This document shows positions 1-4,015 of a stretch of DNA of 5,119 nt, piece by piece; the first letter of the stretch is position 1, and each line of letters opens with the position of its first letter. The stretch comes from Nitrospirota bacterium. GTDB lineage: Bacteria > Nitrospirota > Thermodesulfovibrionia > Thermodesulfovibrionales > JdFR-88. The position numbers were made by a program, and so were the translations under genes. Under the pieces are notes generated by a model. That model was given only the letters and a program-made list of their open reading frames with translations. It was not told the DNA's origin and did not search any database. The stretch spans positions 1 through 5,119 of the forward strand of contig JAKAGP010000169.1 in the NCBI GenBank assembly GCA_021825785.1, in the 5' to 3' direction.

Positions 1-101
1 ATGTGGGGATTGACGATGATGACGTCCCCTTCCACGAACTCGGGTTCCATGCAGTCGCCTTTTACCCACAGGGCGAAGACCCTCTCGCCCTTAAGCAGTT
101 T
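1..101 (-). pseudogene. S24/LexA-like repressor C-terminal fragment, broken and cut by window edge
   Basis: Read on the minus strand, this stretch encodes LLKGERVFALWVKGDCMEP followed by EFVEGDVIIVNPH before leaving the window. It matches the start of the self-cleaving S24 peptidase domain of LexA and phage repressors, whose signature is GDSMEP followed by an acidic stretch and a hydrophobic strand. The usual catalytic Ser is Cys here (GDCMEP), which also occurs in some phage-type repressors. An in-frame TAA (102-104) lies immediately upstream, with no ATG, GTG or TTG before the motif, and no frame upstream reads as a helix-turn-helix. I therefore infer a decayed or frameshifted repressor gene in the host flank, perhaps left by an older element at the same tRNA. 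The 3' part lies outside the window, so an unusual start cannot be fully excluded. Confidence 0.55.
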
Positions 102-104
102 TTA

Positions 105-507
105 AATTAAGCCCTCTGATCGCCGCCCTATATTTCCCGCCATATTTTTATCTCTTTTCGATACTTCCGCCCTTTTAACGGTTTTTTCATGGTTTATCCA
201 GCCCGTTGCCGGACAGGAGACGTTTCTCTGGAAACAATTTTTATGAACTGTTTTGCGTGACAATGCCATGGCCCGGCGATTATGATGAGGACGGCAGGTT
301 TTTTAAAAGCCGGAGCCGGAAAGGAGTTTGGGGGAAATGAGCCGAGGGAAAGGAGGCCAAAAGCGATGGAAATAGCAGCCGTGGATCGGGCGCCTGTTTG
401 AACACTTTGAACAGCCGGGCTAAAAAAAACTTTATAAAATAATACCTTGCGAGCCTCAATTTGAACAAAAAAAACAAAAAAGGGACGGGAGGGACTTAAC
501 CTGGCCG
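105..507. other. Left flank with no convincing gene
   Basis: This 400-base stretch lies outside the element, between the S24 fragment and the former tRNA terminator. Open frames on either strand have low-complexity products rich in Phe, Ser, Pro and Arg, lack a ribosome binding site, and match no family I recognise. Two AAAGGAG-like motifs near 319 and 348 precede only 11-12-codon frames. A/T runs near 421-480 give a weak minus-strand promoter look (TTGAGG, 17 nt, TATAAA), which I do not call. It is probably degenerate intergenic DNA. Confidence 0.5.
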
Positions 508-550
508 CAAAAACAGAAAAAGGGGAAGACATTAAAGCGCCTAACCCCTT
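508..550 (-). terminator. Probable original terminator of the tRNA-Lys gene
   Basis: On the minus strand AAGGGG (550-545) pairs with CCCCTT (525-520) around a 19-nt loop, followed at once by a T-rich tract (TTTCTGTTTTT, 519-509). It lies just downstream of the displaced tRNA 3' end, in the direction of tRNA transcription. In the uninterrupted chromosome it would therefore end the tRNA transcript. The stem is short, so confidence is moderate. Confidence 0.45.
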
Positions 551-556
551 GATTTT

Positions 557-586
557 GAAAGTGAGCCGTGCAGGATTCGAACCTGC
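557..586 (-). repeat. Left attachment site, 30-bp core with displaced tRNA-Lys 3' end
   Basis: This 30-bp stretch is identical to 4871-4900. On the minus strand its last 25 bases (586-562) are the complete T-arm (GCAGG, loop, CCTGC), the 3' acceptor strand ACGGCTC and the discriminator A of tRNA-Lys; five more bases lie beyond the tRNA 3' end. No D-arm or anticodon arm precedes it, so it is a tRNA fragment and not a gene. Identity stops sharply on both sides. This is the arrangement left by tyrosine integrases that recombine in the T-arm and 3' end of a tRNA gene. Confidence 0.92.
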
Positions 587-728
587 ACCGATGCCCCGTA
601 AAAACAAGCAGTTATCTTTTCCTAAACCGGCCCCTGGCGCTGCCTTTTCGTTCCTTTAGCCGACCGCCTTTCAGGCCTTACCCCTTTCAAAAACGGCTCT
701 TTTTTAGAAACCGGCAGGAGTTACCAAC
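587..728 (+). other. Element left end, no gene or clear promoter
   Basis: Between the att core and the first gene I see no plausible -35/-10 pair on the plus strand. In the excised circle this stretch joins the 3' end of the repressor gene at 4650. An open frame continues across the joint from 587 to a TAG at 657-659, giving the repressor a different C-terminal tail. The final part contains the ribosome binding site GGCAGGAG (713-720) of the next gene. Confidence 0.55.
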
Positions 729-971
729 ATGGCGAAAAAGCTCATCACGGAAGCGGACATACTTCAAAAGCTGACCAGGCAGATCATGCGCTATGAGCGT
801 TACATGGACGGCCTTAACGGTGTGGACCCCCAGGCGATGAGCGCCTATATTCACCTGCTTAAGACCGTTGTCAAGCTCTGCCGGCCTGCCGACCCTGCCC
901 GGGAATACGCCGCTGGCAAGATCGCGGACATCCTTTTTCAGGAATACGGCATCAAGTACGACCGGGAGTGA
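729..971 (+). CDS. Unknown small protein, 80 aa, first gene of plus-strand cluster
   Basis: I do not recognise this protein. The ATG follows GGCAGGAG by 8 nt, a good ribosome binding site, and the frame is clean to TGA at 969-971. It begins MAKKLITEADILQKL and contains a likely helix-rich body (IMRYERYMDGL, then SAYIHLLKTVVKLC), with two Tyr near the centre and a charged end (GIKYDRE). There is no signal peptide, membrane segment or cysteine pair. Its stop overlaps the GTG start of the next gene (GTGA), so the two are probably translationally coupled. It may be a small accessory or DNA-associated protein of the element, but nothing in the sequence assigns a function. That it is a real gene is fairly secure from the ribosome binding site and coupling. 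Confidence 0.75.
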   Translation: MAKKLITEADILQKLTRQIMRYERYMDGLNGVDPQAMSAYIHLLKTVVKLCRPADPAREYAAGKIADILFQEYGIKYDRE

Positions 972-1222
972 CCTTTTTCCGTTATCCCCTTGCCGCTGAC
1001 GCCCTGGGCCGGCCGCTTACCCTTTTGCGCTTCGAGATCGCGCGCCGTCGCCAGGAGGCCGGGCTTTCGCTTCGCGACCTGGCGAAAAAAAGCGGCGTAA
1101 ACTGGCGGACGCTCATGGACATCGAGCGCGGCGCTGCCCGGCCCCGCCTTGCGACCCTTGCGCGGATCGCTGACGCTCTCCATTGCAAAATAAGCCTCAC
1201 GCCCTGGGCGGATGGGCTATAA
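968..1222 (+). CDS. XRE-family HTH regulator, 84 aa
   Basis: This is a helix-turn-helix DNA-binding protein of the XRE/Cro type. After an N-terminal extension of about 20 residues, residues 21-75 carry the fold: RFEIARRRQEAGLSLRDLA, then KKSGVNWRTLMDIERG and PRLATLARIADAL, with the typical GLSLRDLA helix, the IERG turn and the ALARIADAL-like fourth helix. No effector domain follows. The GTG start at 968 overlaps the previous stop (GTGA). A TTG at 1025 lies just before the HTH but has no ribosome binding site, so the coupled GTG is preferred. The HTH resembles that of the repressor at 4650-4910 (shared RRQxxGLSLRxLA and VNxxT), suggesting a Cro/CI-like pair or old duplication within the element. 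Its target is not known; the operators at 4571-4637 are candidates by analogy only. Confidence 0.78.
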   Translation: MTFFRYPLAADALGRPLTLLRFEIARRRQEAGLSLRDLAKKSGVNWRTLMDIERGAARPRLATLARIADALHCKISLTPWADGL

Positions 1223-1230
1223 TTTCTTTC

Positions 1231-1440
1231 ATGCCGGGACCGCAGGCAACGGAAAACAGGGCAAGGCCTCTCACGGACGGCCCGCCGTATGAGGCGCTGC
1301 GGTTCCGGTGTCCTCTCTGCGGCCAGGACCTGGCCGTTTATTTGCCCCAGGCCGGGGCCCTGACCTTCATTCCGGTTTGCCTGCCTTGCTCCCTCGATGC
1401 GCCGCGCGCCGTCTTTTACGAGTTTTTACCCGGCTGCTGA
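1231..1440 (+). CDS. Four-cysteine zinc-ribbon small protein, 69 aa
   Basis: From the ATG at 1231 the product has two Cys pairs, C27-P-L-C30 (FRCPLCGQDL) and C50-L-P-C53 (PVCLPCSLD), separated by 19 residues. This is the layout of a single zinc ribbon that binds one zinc ion through four cysteines. Residues 1-25 are polar and probably disordered, and the end (AVFYEFLPGC) is hydrophobic. The frame can be extended to a TTG at 1183 inside the preceding XRE gene, but that would only add an overlapping tail, and ATG nine bases after the XRE stop is simpler. The ribosome binding site is weak. Zinc ribbons of this size occur as nucleic-acid-binding or adaptor proteins in phages and plasmids. The specific role is unknown. 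Confidence 0.6.
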   Translation: MPGPQATENRARPLTDGPPYEALRFRCPLCGQDLAVYLPQAGALTFIPVCLPCSLDAPRAVFYEFLPGC

Positions 1441-1700
1441 GAAACCGACCGCCTGAGAAGCCCTAGGAGCCCCGATCGCGACCCGCCCGCCATAACGCCC
1501 TTGCCTTTTCCCCGTTTTGCTTGCCGTGCGTGGCTCCTGCGCTGATAGGGGCAAAATTCAACGTCCCCTGCGGGGCGTTTCTAAACCGCGGGCCTTGCGG
1601 GGGCCCCCTATCTAAAACCTTCCCCCCAAAAACTACCGGTGTTACCCCAGGAGGGGGGCAGGGGGGGACCGCCCTGGTGCTGTGAGGCCGTGGCTGTGGA
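1441..1700. other. Noncoding stretch rich in hairpins and G/C runs
   Basis: No convincing gene is present. The stretch begins the long structured region and contains the three-way junction at 1544-1612, a self-complementary 10-bp G5C5 block (1599-1608), and two long plus-strand G runs (1653-1658 and 1661-1667). A C run at 1621-1627 (TCCCCCC) can pair with the second G run (1662-1668). The G runs are potential quadruplex material. I see no clear promoter; transcription could come from the upstream gene cluster. Confidence 0.5.
1544..1612 (+). ncRNA. Candidate structured RNA element, three-way junction
   Basis: Three nested stems can be drawn. The closing stem is GATAGGGG (1544-1551) with CCCCTATC (1605-1612), a perfect 8 bp. 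Inside, AACG and CCCC (1560-1568, with a bulged T at 1564) pair with GGGGCGTT (1572-1579) around a 3-nt loop, and CCGC (1586-1589) pairs with GCGG (1597-1600). The joining strands are A-rich on the plus strand (CAAAATTC, TCTAAA), which favours a plus-strand transcript. It lies 104 nt after the zinc-ribbon gene and before the larger structured region. It could act as a terminator, an attenuator or part of the larger RNA. No known riboswitch class is recognised. Confidence 0.4.
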
Positions 1701-1771
1701 CCGCGCGCCCTATTGCCAGCCCTGGCCGCCCGGCAGCCCCAGCCGCACCGGGGCTGAACCTGAACCGGGCG
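1701..1771 (+). repeat. Left arm of composite inverted repeat
   Basis: It consists of a 32-bp block (1701-1732), 23 variable bases containing a 6-bp hairpin, and a 16-bp block (1756-1771). Both blocks recur exactly in reverse complement at 2208-2239 and 2167-2182. The flanking bases on either side do not match, so the limits are sharp. No target-site duplication is seen outside, which argues against a simple miniature transposon. Confidence 0.85.
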
Positions 1772-2166
1772 GCCTTACCGATGCCTGAGGCCCGCCGCAT
1801 GGCGAGCGGCGCGAATGAGCGGAGGGCAAGGGCCCTGACGAAGCTGCTGAGGAAGGCCCGTTGCCCGGAGCGGACAGGTGTAAGCCTGGCATGAGCGCTG
1901 CGCCGTGGCCTGAGGGCGCGCATGAATTGCGGGCGAGTGCCCGGAGCCCGCTCCTTAAGAGAAGCGAAGCGTTGCCTTTGCTGACCAAACAGAAGGGTGG
2001 TTGGGAGATGAGGGCTGCCCGCCTGGCACTGAAGCGGCCTTTTCGCTGAATGCCAGGAACCCGGATGCCCGAATGGGGTTTGATTGAGCGACGGCAGAAC
2101 CGGAGCGAGAACCCGATAAACCAGGCGGCTGCCACCTTTAGTCTTAAAGAGGTGTGGGTTGCTGTG

Positions 2167-2239
2167 CGCCCGGTTCAGGTTCCCGCGTTTTGTTCCACGC
2201 GGAACGACGGGCGGCCAGGGCTGGCAATAGGGCGCGCGG
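2167..2239 (-). repeat. Right arm of composite inverted repeat
   Basis: This is the inverted partner of 1701-1771, with a 16-bp block (2167-2182), 25 intervening bases and a 32-bp block (2208-2239). The intervening bases differ completely from those of the left arm yet also form a 6-bp hairpin (CCGCGT/ACGCGG, 8-nt loop). Hairpin structure is thus kept at both junction positions while sequence is not. Confidence 0.85.
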
Positions 2240-2243
2240 CTGC

Positions 2244-2271
2244 CGTGTTTGTTATTTTTTTAACGTACACG
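2244..2271. terminator. U-rich hairpin between convergent structured RNA and small-gene unit
   Basis: CGTGT (2244-2248) pairs with ACACG (2267-2271) and GTTA (2251-2254) with TAAC (2261-2264), around a loop of six T. For plus-strand transcription the GC-rich closing helix ending at 2239 is followed by this T tract, resembling an intrinsic terminator. For the minus-strand gene, the TAA stop (2262-2260) sits within the hairpin. Stems are weak by GC content. Confidence 0.4.
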
Positions 2272-2469
2272 CCTGCCGCATGCCTTGCCTCCTTTCCGAA
2301 GCGTGTTTTCTATGACGTTCAGGAAGAGCAGGACATTGTTGGCGAGATCGTCGATTCCTTCTGCGTCTTCCTGGCTTAAAAACATGTCGGCCGAGACCAG
2401 TTCACGGAGGTTTTTCACGTGCGCCCTGGCCCCCGTGATTGATAGAAGCTCCTCGGCCCGTGACTTCAT
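2260..2469 (-). CDS. Unknown small helical protein, 69 aa, second gene of minus pair
   Basis: I do not recognise the family. The product starts MKSRAEELLSITGARAHV, continues through an acidic stretch (MFLSQEDAEGIDD) into a hydrophobic amphipathic helix (LANNVLLFLNVIENTLR), and ends with a basic tail (KACGRRVR). The ATG lies two bases after the TGA of the preceding gene (2471-2473), so expression is probably by coupling; a separate ribosome binding site is weak. The opposite strand has a longer open frame here, but it lacks a start signal and has a Ser/Phe/Cys-rich, shadow-like composition. Two tiny adjacent genes in an accessory element could be a toxin-antitoxin or regulatory pair, but no sequence signature supports that and I leave the function open. 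Confidence 0.6.
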   Translation of the reverse strand: MKSRAEELLSITGARAHVKNLRELVSADMFLSQEDAEGIDDLANNVLLFLNVIENTLRKGGKACGRRVR

Positions 2470-2470
2470 T

Positions 2471-2647
2471 TCATGCCCGGCCTACATGAAACAGGATTTC
2501 ATCGAGGGCGTGTTCGATGGTCCTGAGTATGCGGATTGTATCTGGTGCTGCATGTATATCTGCGATGCTGCACCATTCGCCCTGAGCTTCCTGAGCGAGT
2601 TCCATTATTTCGAGGAGTTTCCGTCTGAGACCGTTTGTAACTTCCAA
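2471..2647 (-). CDS. Unknown small acidic protein, 58 aa, TTG start
   Basis: A strong ribosome binding site (AGGAGG at 2661-2656 on the minus strand) lies 8 nt before a TTG at 2647, opening a frame of 58 residues. It begins MEVTNGLRRKLLEIMELAQE, contains GEWCSIADI in the middle, and ends in a helix (IRILRTIEHALDEILFHV) followed by GRA. An internal ATG (M15) has no ribosome binding site, so TTG is the better start, like rep and int in this element. It is too short to stand out by length, but the ribosome binding site, the clean frame and the 2-nt gap to the next gene support it. The 5' leader carries an 8-bp hairpin (2667-2694). The family is not recognised and the function is unknown. Confidence 0.62.
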   Translation of the reverse strand: MEVTNGLRRKLLEIMELAQEAQGEWCSIADIHAAPDTIRILRTIEHALDEILFHVGRA

Positions 2648-2666
2648 TTTTAAGACCTCCTTTTGA

Positions 2667-2694
2667 GTGGATTTTCATCAATCCTGAAATCCAC
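2667..2694 (-). promoter_or_regulatory. Leader hairpin or operator upstream of small-gene pair
   Basis: GTGGATTT (2667-2674) and AAATCCAC (2687-2694) form a perfect 8-bp inverted repeat with a 12-nt gap, ending 6 nt before the AGGAGG of the 58-aa gene. An internal alternative, GGATT (2669-2673) with AATCC (2680-2684), cannot coexist with it, so the leader could switch between two folds. It could equally be a protein-binding operator. A T-rich tract lies just upstream on the transcribed strand; no clear -35/-10 pair is seen. Confidence 0.45.
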
Positions 2695-2750
2695 GAAAAA
2701 GAAAAAATAAATTTCCGACCAGGGGCGCGGCAGAGAGCGAGCGAGGCCCG

Positions 2751-2788
2751 CAAAAAGCGTGACTGGCCGCCTCCAGGCGCGCTTTTTG
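2751..2788. terminator. Bidirectional intrinsic terminator
   Basis: CAAAAAGCG (2751-2759) and CGCTTTTTG (2780-2788) are perfect 9-bp complements. Inside the 20-nt gap, CTGG (2763-2766) pairs with CCAG (2773-2776). Each strand ends the hairpin with a T5 run. It lies 87 bp downstream of the last gene of the rep-int operon and should end that transcript before the 58-aa/69-aa pair, which then needs its own promoter. Confidence 0.65.
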
Positions 2789-2874
2789 AGCTTCCCCCCG
2801 GGACGCGACGGGCCGCTTACGGGAGCGAACGGCCCTTCAGGTGCCGCGACCCTGCCCGCCGTTTGTCTGGCCCC
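2789..2874. other. GC-rich intergenic tail of the rep-int operon
   Basis: No gene is seen. GGGCCG and CGGCCC (2810-2835 region) can form a 6-bp stem with a 14-nt loop. It may be a 3' untranslated stem of the operon transcript. Confidence 0.35.
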
Positions 2875-3039
2875 TCACAGTTTGCCTATTGCCTTCAGGA
2901 CGGCCTTGTAAATTTCAATTGCTTCGGGAGCGTAGTAGTAGTCTTCTTTGCTTTTTTTAGCCGTCTCTTTTAAATGAGCCTGGCATCGATCGCGTAACCA
3001 GTAGACAATAGGTTCGGGCAATTCAAGGACTAATTTCAT
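2875..3039 (-). CDS. Unknown 54-aa protein translationally coupled to the integrase
   Basis: The ATG at 3039 overlaps the integrase TGA by 4 nt (ATGA) and is preceded by AAAGGAGG (3056-3049 on the minus strand), one of the best ribosome binding sites in the window. The product starts MKLVLELPEPIVYWLRDRC, has a lysine-rich centre (KETAKKSKEDYYY) and ends in a helix (IEIYKAVLKAIGKL). The opening strand followed by a helix faintly recalls ribbon-helix-helix proteins, but the pattern is not canonical. A gene tightly coupled to an integrase could be a recombination directionality factor, which would be small, basic and hard to recognise; this is inference from position only. It is too short to be seen by length alone, yet ribosome binding site and overlap make it convincing. 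Confidence 0.72.
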   Translation of the reverse strand: MKLVLELPEPIVYWLRDRCQAHLKETAKKSKEDYYYAPEAIEIYKAVLKAIGKL

Positions 3040-3941
3040 ATTTTTGCCTCCTTTCCCAAGGCGTAATGCTTAAGCGTTGTCCTGGCTGATGTGTGCCCGA
3101 GCACCTGGGCGAGCTCCTTCCGTCCGCGCTCCTCGATGTCTGCCCTGGCCTGGCTCGCCCGGCTATGCCTGGTCGCCTGGTAAAGCGATATGTTCAGGCC
3201 TGCCTTCAAGCTGGCCTGTTTCCAGATTGCGTACAGGCTCTTTCCGGTATGATGCGCACCGCTTGCCTTGGTGAATAGCCAGGCTTCCGGGAAGAGCTTT
3301 TTTCCATGTTCCTGCAGGGCCCCGTATAGCTCGGCCGAGACCGTTTTATGCTCGGCCGAGCCTGTCTTCGTCTCTTTCGCGTGCCCGCGTTCATCGAGGG
3401 CCCTAACTATGGTTACGCCGCCGTCTCTCAAATCCTTACGCTTGAGCGCCGCTCCTTCGCTTGGCCTGATTCCGGATTCAAAGAGCACCCGGAAAATTAA
3501 TTTATGCTTCTCGGCGATCCGCGAGAGCGCCGCCGCTTGGGCCTCCGACGAAATCCAGGCTTTTTCCTTGGCCGGTTTCACCTTCACTGCGGGGAACCGC
3601 GGAACTTGTGCGATATAATCCACCCTTGCCAGGCTATTTAAAAACGCCCTTAGCGCGTCGAGGACGTGCTTTACTGTCTTTGATGCCAGGCGTTTTTTTA
3701 AAAGGGACCTGTAAAGGGCCTGGACGTGAATTGCATGGATTGCAGTAGCGTCCGCATTGCCGAAAAACGGGAATAAGTGCTTCAAACCATACGCCTTTAA
3801 ATTGCGTATATAGTGAGCTGACCGGCCTTCAAGTTCAAGATCGTCAAGCCAGTTTGCGTACATCGTTTTAAGCGGCCTTTCCGTATTGATCGCGAATAAG
3901 ACCGGTGCCCCACATGTGGGGCAACAACAGTGTTGTTTCAA
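3036..3941 (-). CDS. int: Tyrosine recombinase / phage-type integrase, 301 aa
   Basis: It catalyses site-specific integration and excision of the element at tRNA-Lys through a covalent phosphotyrosine intermediate. Residues 25-115 look like a SAM-like core-binding domain; the catalytic domain covers about 125-295. Catalytic residues are R159 (ESGIRPSEG), K192 (ETKTGS), R258 (YQATRHS), H283 (LGHTSARTT) and nucleophile Y293 (LKHYAL). The usual His of the HxxR box is Gln (Q255-A-T-R258), a tolerated variant. The N-terminus has an unusual cysteine cluster, C5-C6-C7-P-T-C10, which could be half of a zinc site. The TTG start is chosen because AAAGGAGG ends 6 nt upstream and no better start lies nearby. 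It follows rep on the same strand, 74 bp downstream, and overlaps the 54-aa gene. Flanking att repeats fit its role. Confidence 0.93.
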   Translation of the reverse strand: MKQHCCCPTCGAPVLFAINTERPLKTMYANWLDDLELEGRSAHYIRNLKAYGLKHLFPFFGNADATAIHAIHVQALYRSLLKKRLASKTVKHVLDALRAFLNSLARVDYIAQVPRFPAVKVKPAKEKAWISSEAQAAALSRIAEKHKLIFRVLFESGIRPSEGAALKRKDLRDGGVTIVRALDERGHAKETKTGSAEHKTVSAELYGALQEHGKKLFPEAWLFTKASGAHHTGKSLYAIWKQASLKAGLNISLYQATRHSRASQARADIEERGRKELAQVLGHTSARTTLKHYALGKEAKI

Positions 3942-4015
3942 GGCACCCCTCCTTTGCCTGAATAAAAATTTTTTATAAAAGCTGTGCCCAGGGCGTTTTA
4001 TTCTTTTTCGTTGCC
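3942..4015 (-). other. AT-rich spacer between rep and int
   Basis: It contains the integrase ribosome binding site and an AT block near 3961-3980 (AATAAAAATTTTTTATAAAA). GCC/GGC with a following GTTTTATT (around 3986-4002) resembles a weak plus-strand terminator, though no plus-strand gene needs it. The AT block may add to duplex instability near the origin. No separate promoter for int is clear. Confidence 0.4.

Larger units (their letters stand above)
1701..2239 (+). ncRNA. Candidate large structured noncoding RNA, about 540 nt
   Basis: The ends form a perfect 32-bp helix (1701-1732 with 2208-2239). Next inward are two hairpins flanking a second perfect 16-bp helix (1756-1771 with 2167-2182): AGCCCC/GGGGCT (1735-1740, 1750-1755) and CCGCGT/ACGCGG (2183-2188, 2197-2202). 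Both abut the 16-bp helix, giving a four-way junction. The interior holds more hairpins: AGGGC/GCCCT with a 4-nt loop (1823-1836), GCGGGC/GCCCGC (1929-1951), AGCGAAG/CTTTGCT (1963-1982), CCTGGCA/TGCCAGG (2022-2057) with an inner AGCG/CGCT and a tandem G-A loop, and GGCAG/CTGCC (2093-2133). Unpaired stretches are A-rich on the plus strand. The closing helix is followed by a U-rich tail (TGTTTGTTATTTTTTT). Open frames inside lack ribosome binding sites. The overall style recalls large ornate phage and plasmid RNAs such as ROOL and GOLLD, but I cannot match it to either. A DNA cruciform is an alternative. Confidence 0.5.

Noticed and set aside
263..391. Short plus-strand peptides after AAAGGAG motifs in the left flank
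   Set aside because: Products of 11-25 codons with no context; purine-rich DNA gives such motifs by chance.
194..607. Minus-strand frame of 137 codons crossing the left att site
   Set aside because: It reads through the tRNA fragment (GSNPARLTF is a usual tRNA read-through pattern), has no ribosome binding site and has a low-complexity composition.
938..1200. Minus-strand frames opposite the 968-1222 XRE gene
   Set aside because: Basic, Arg/Ala-rich shadows of a recognisable HTH gene.
1653..1667. G-quadruplex as a called feature
   Set aside because: Only two long G runs are adjacent; four separate runs are not clearly present without splitting them, so it is only mentioned.
1642..2135. Overlapping minus-strand frames of 93 and 141 codons in the structured region
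   Set aside because: They are Arg/Pro/Ala/Ser-rich frames typical of GC-rich noncoding DNA, without ribosome binding sites, and overlap the inverted repeat and hairpins.
1701..2239. Miniature inverted-repeat transposon or IS remnant
   Set aside because: No target duplication is visible, no transposase remnant lies inside, and the arms are interrupted by hairpins that fit a folded RNA better; not fully excluded.
1682..2379. Plus-strand frames of 62-109 codons in and beyond the structured region
   Set aside because: They have no start signals, end or overlap arbitrarily across the closing helix, and the last one runs antisense to the 69-aa gene.
2285..2653. Plus-strand frame of 122 codons opposite the small-gene pair
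   Set aside because: No ribosome binding site and Ser/Phe/Cys-rich shadow composition; the opposite strand has AGGAGG, coupled starts and balanced helical proteins.
3268..3618. Plus-strand frame of 116 codons opposite the integrase
   Set aside because: It is antisense to the catalytic domain of an unmistakable tyrosine recombinase.
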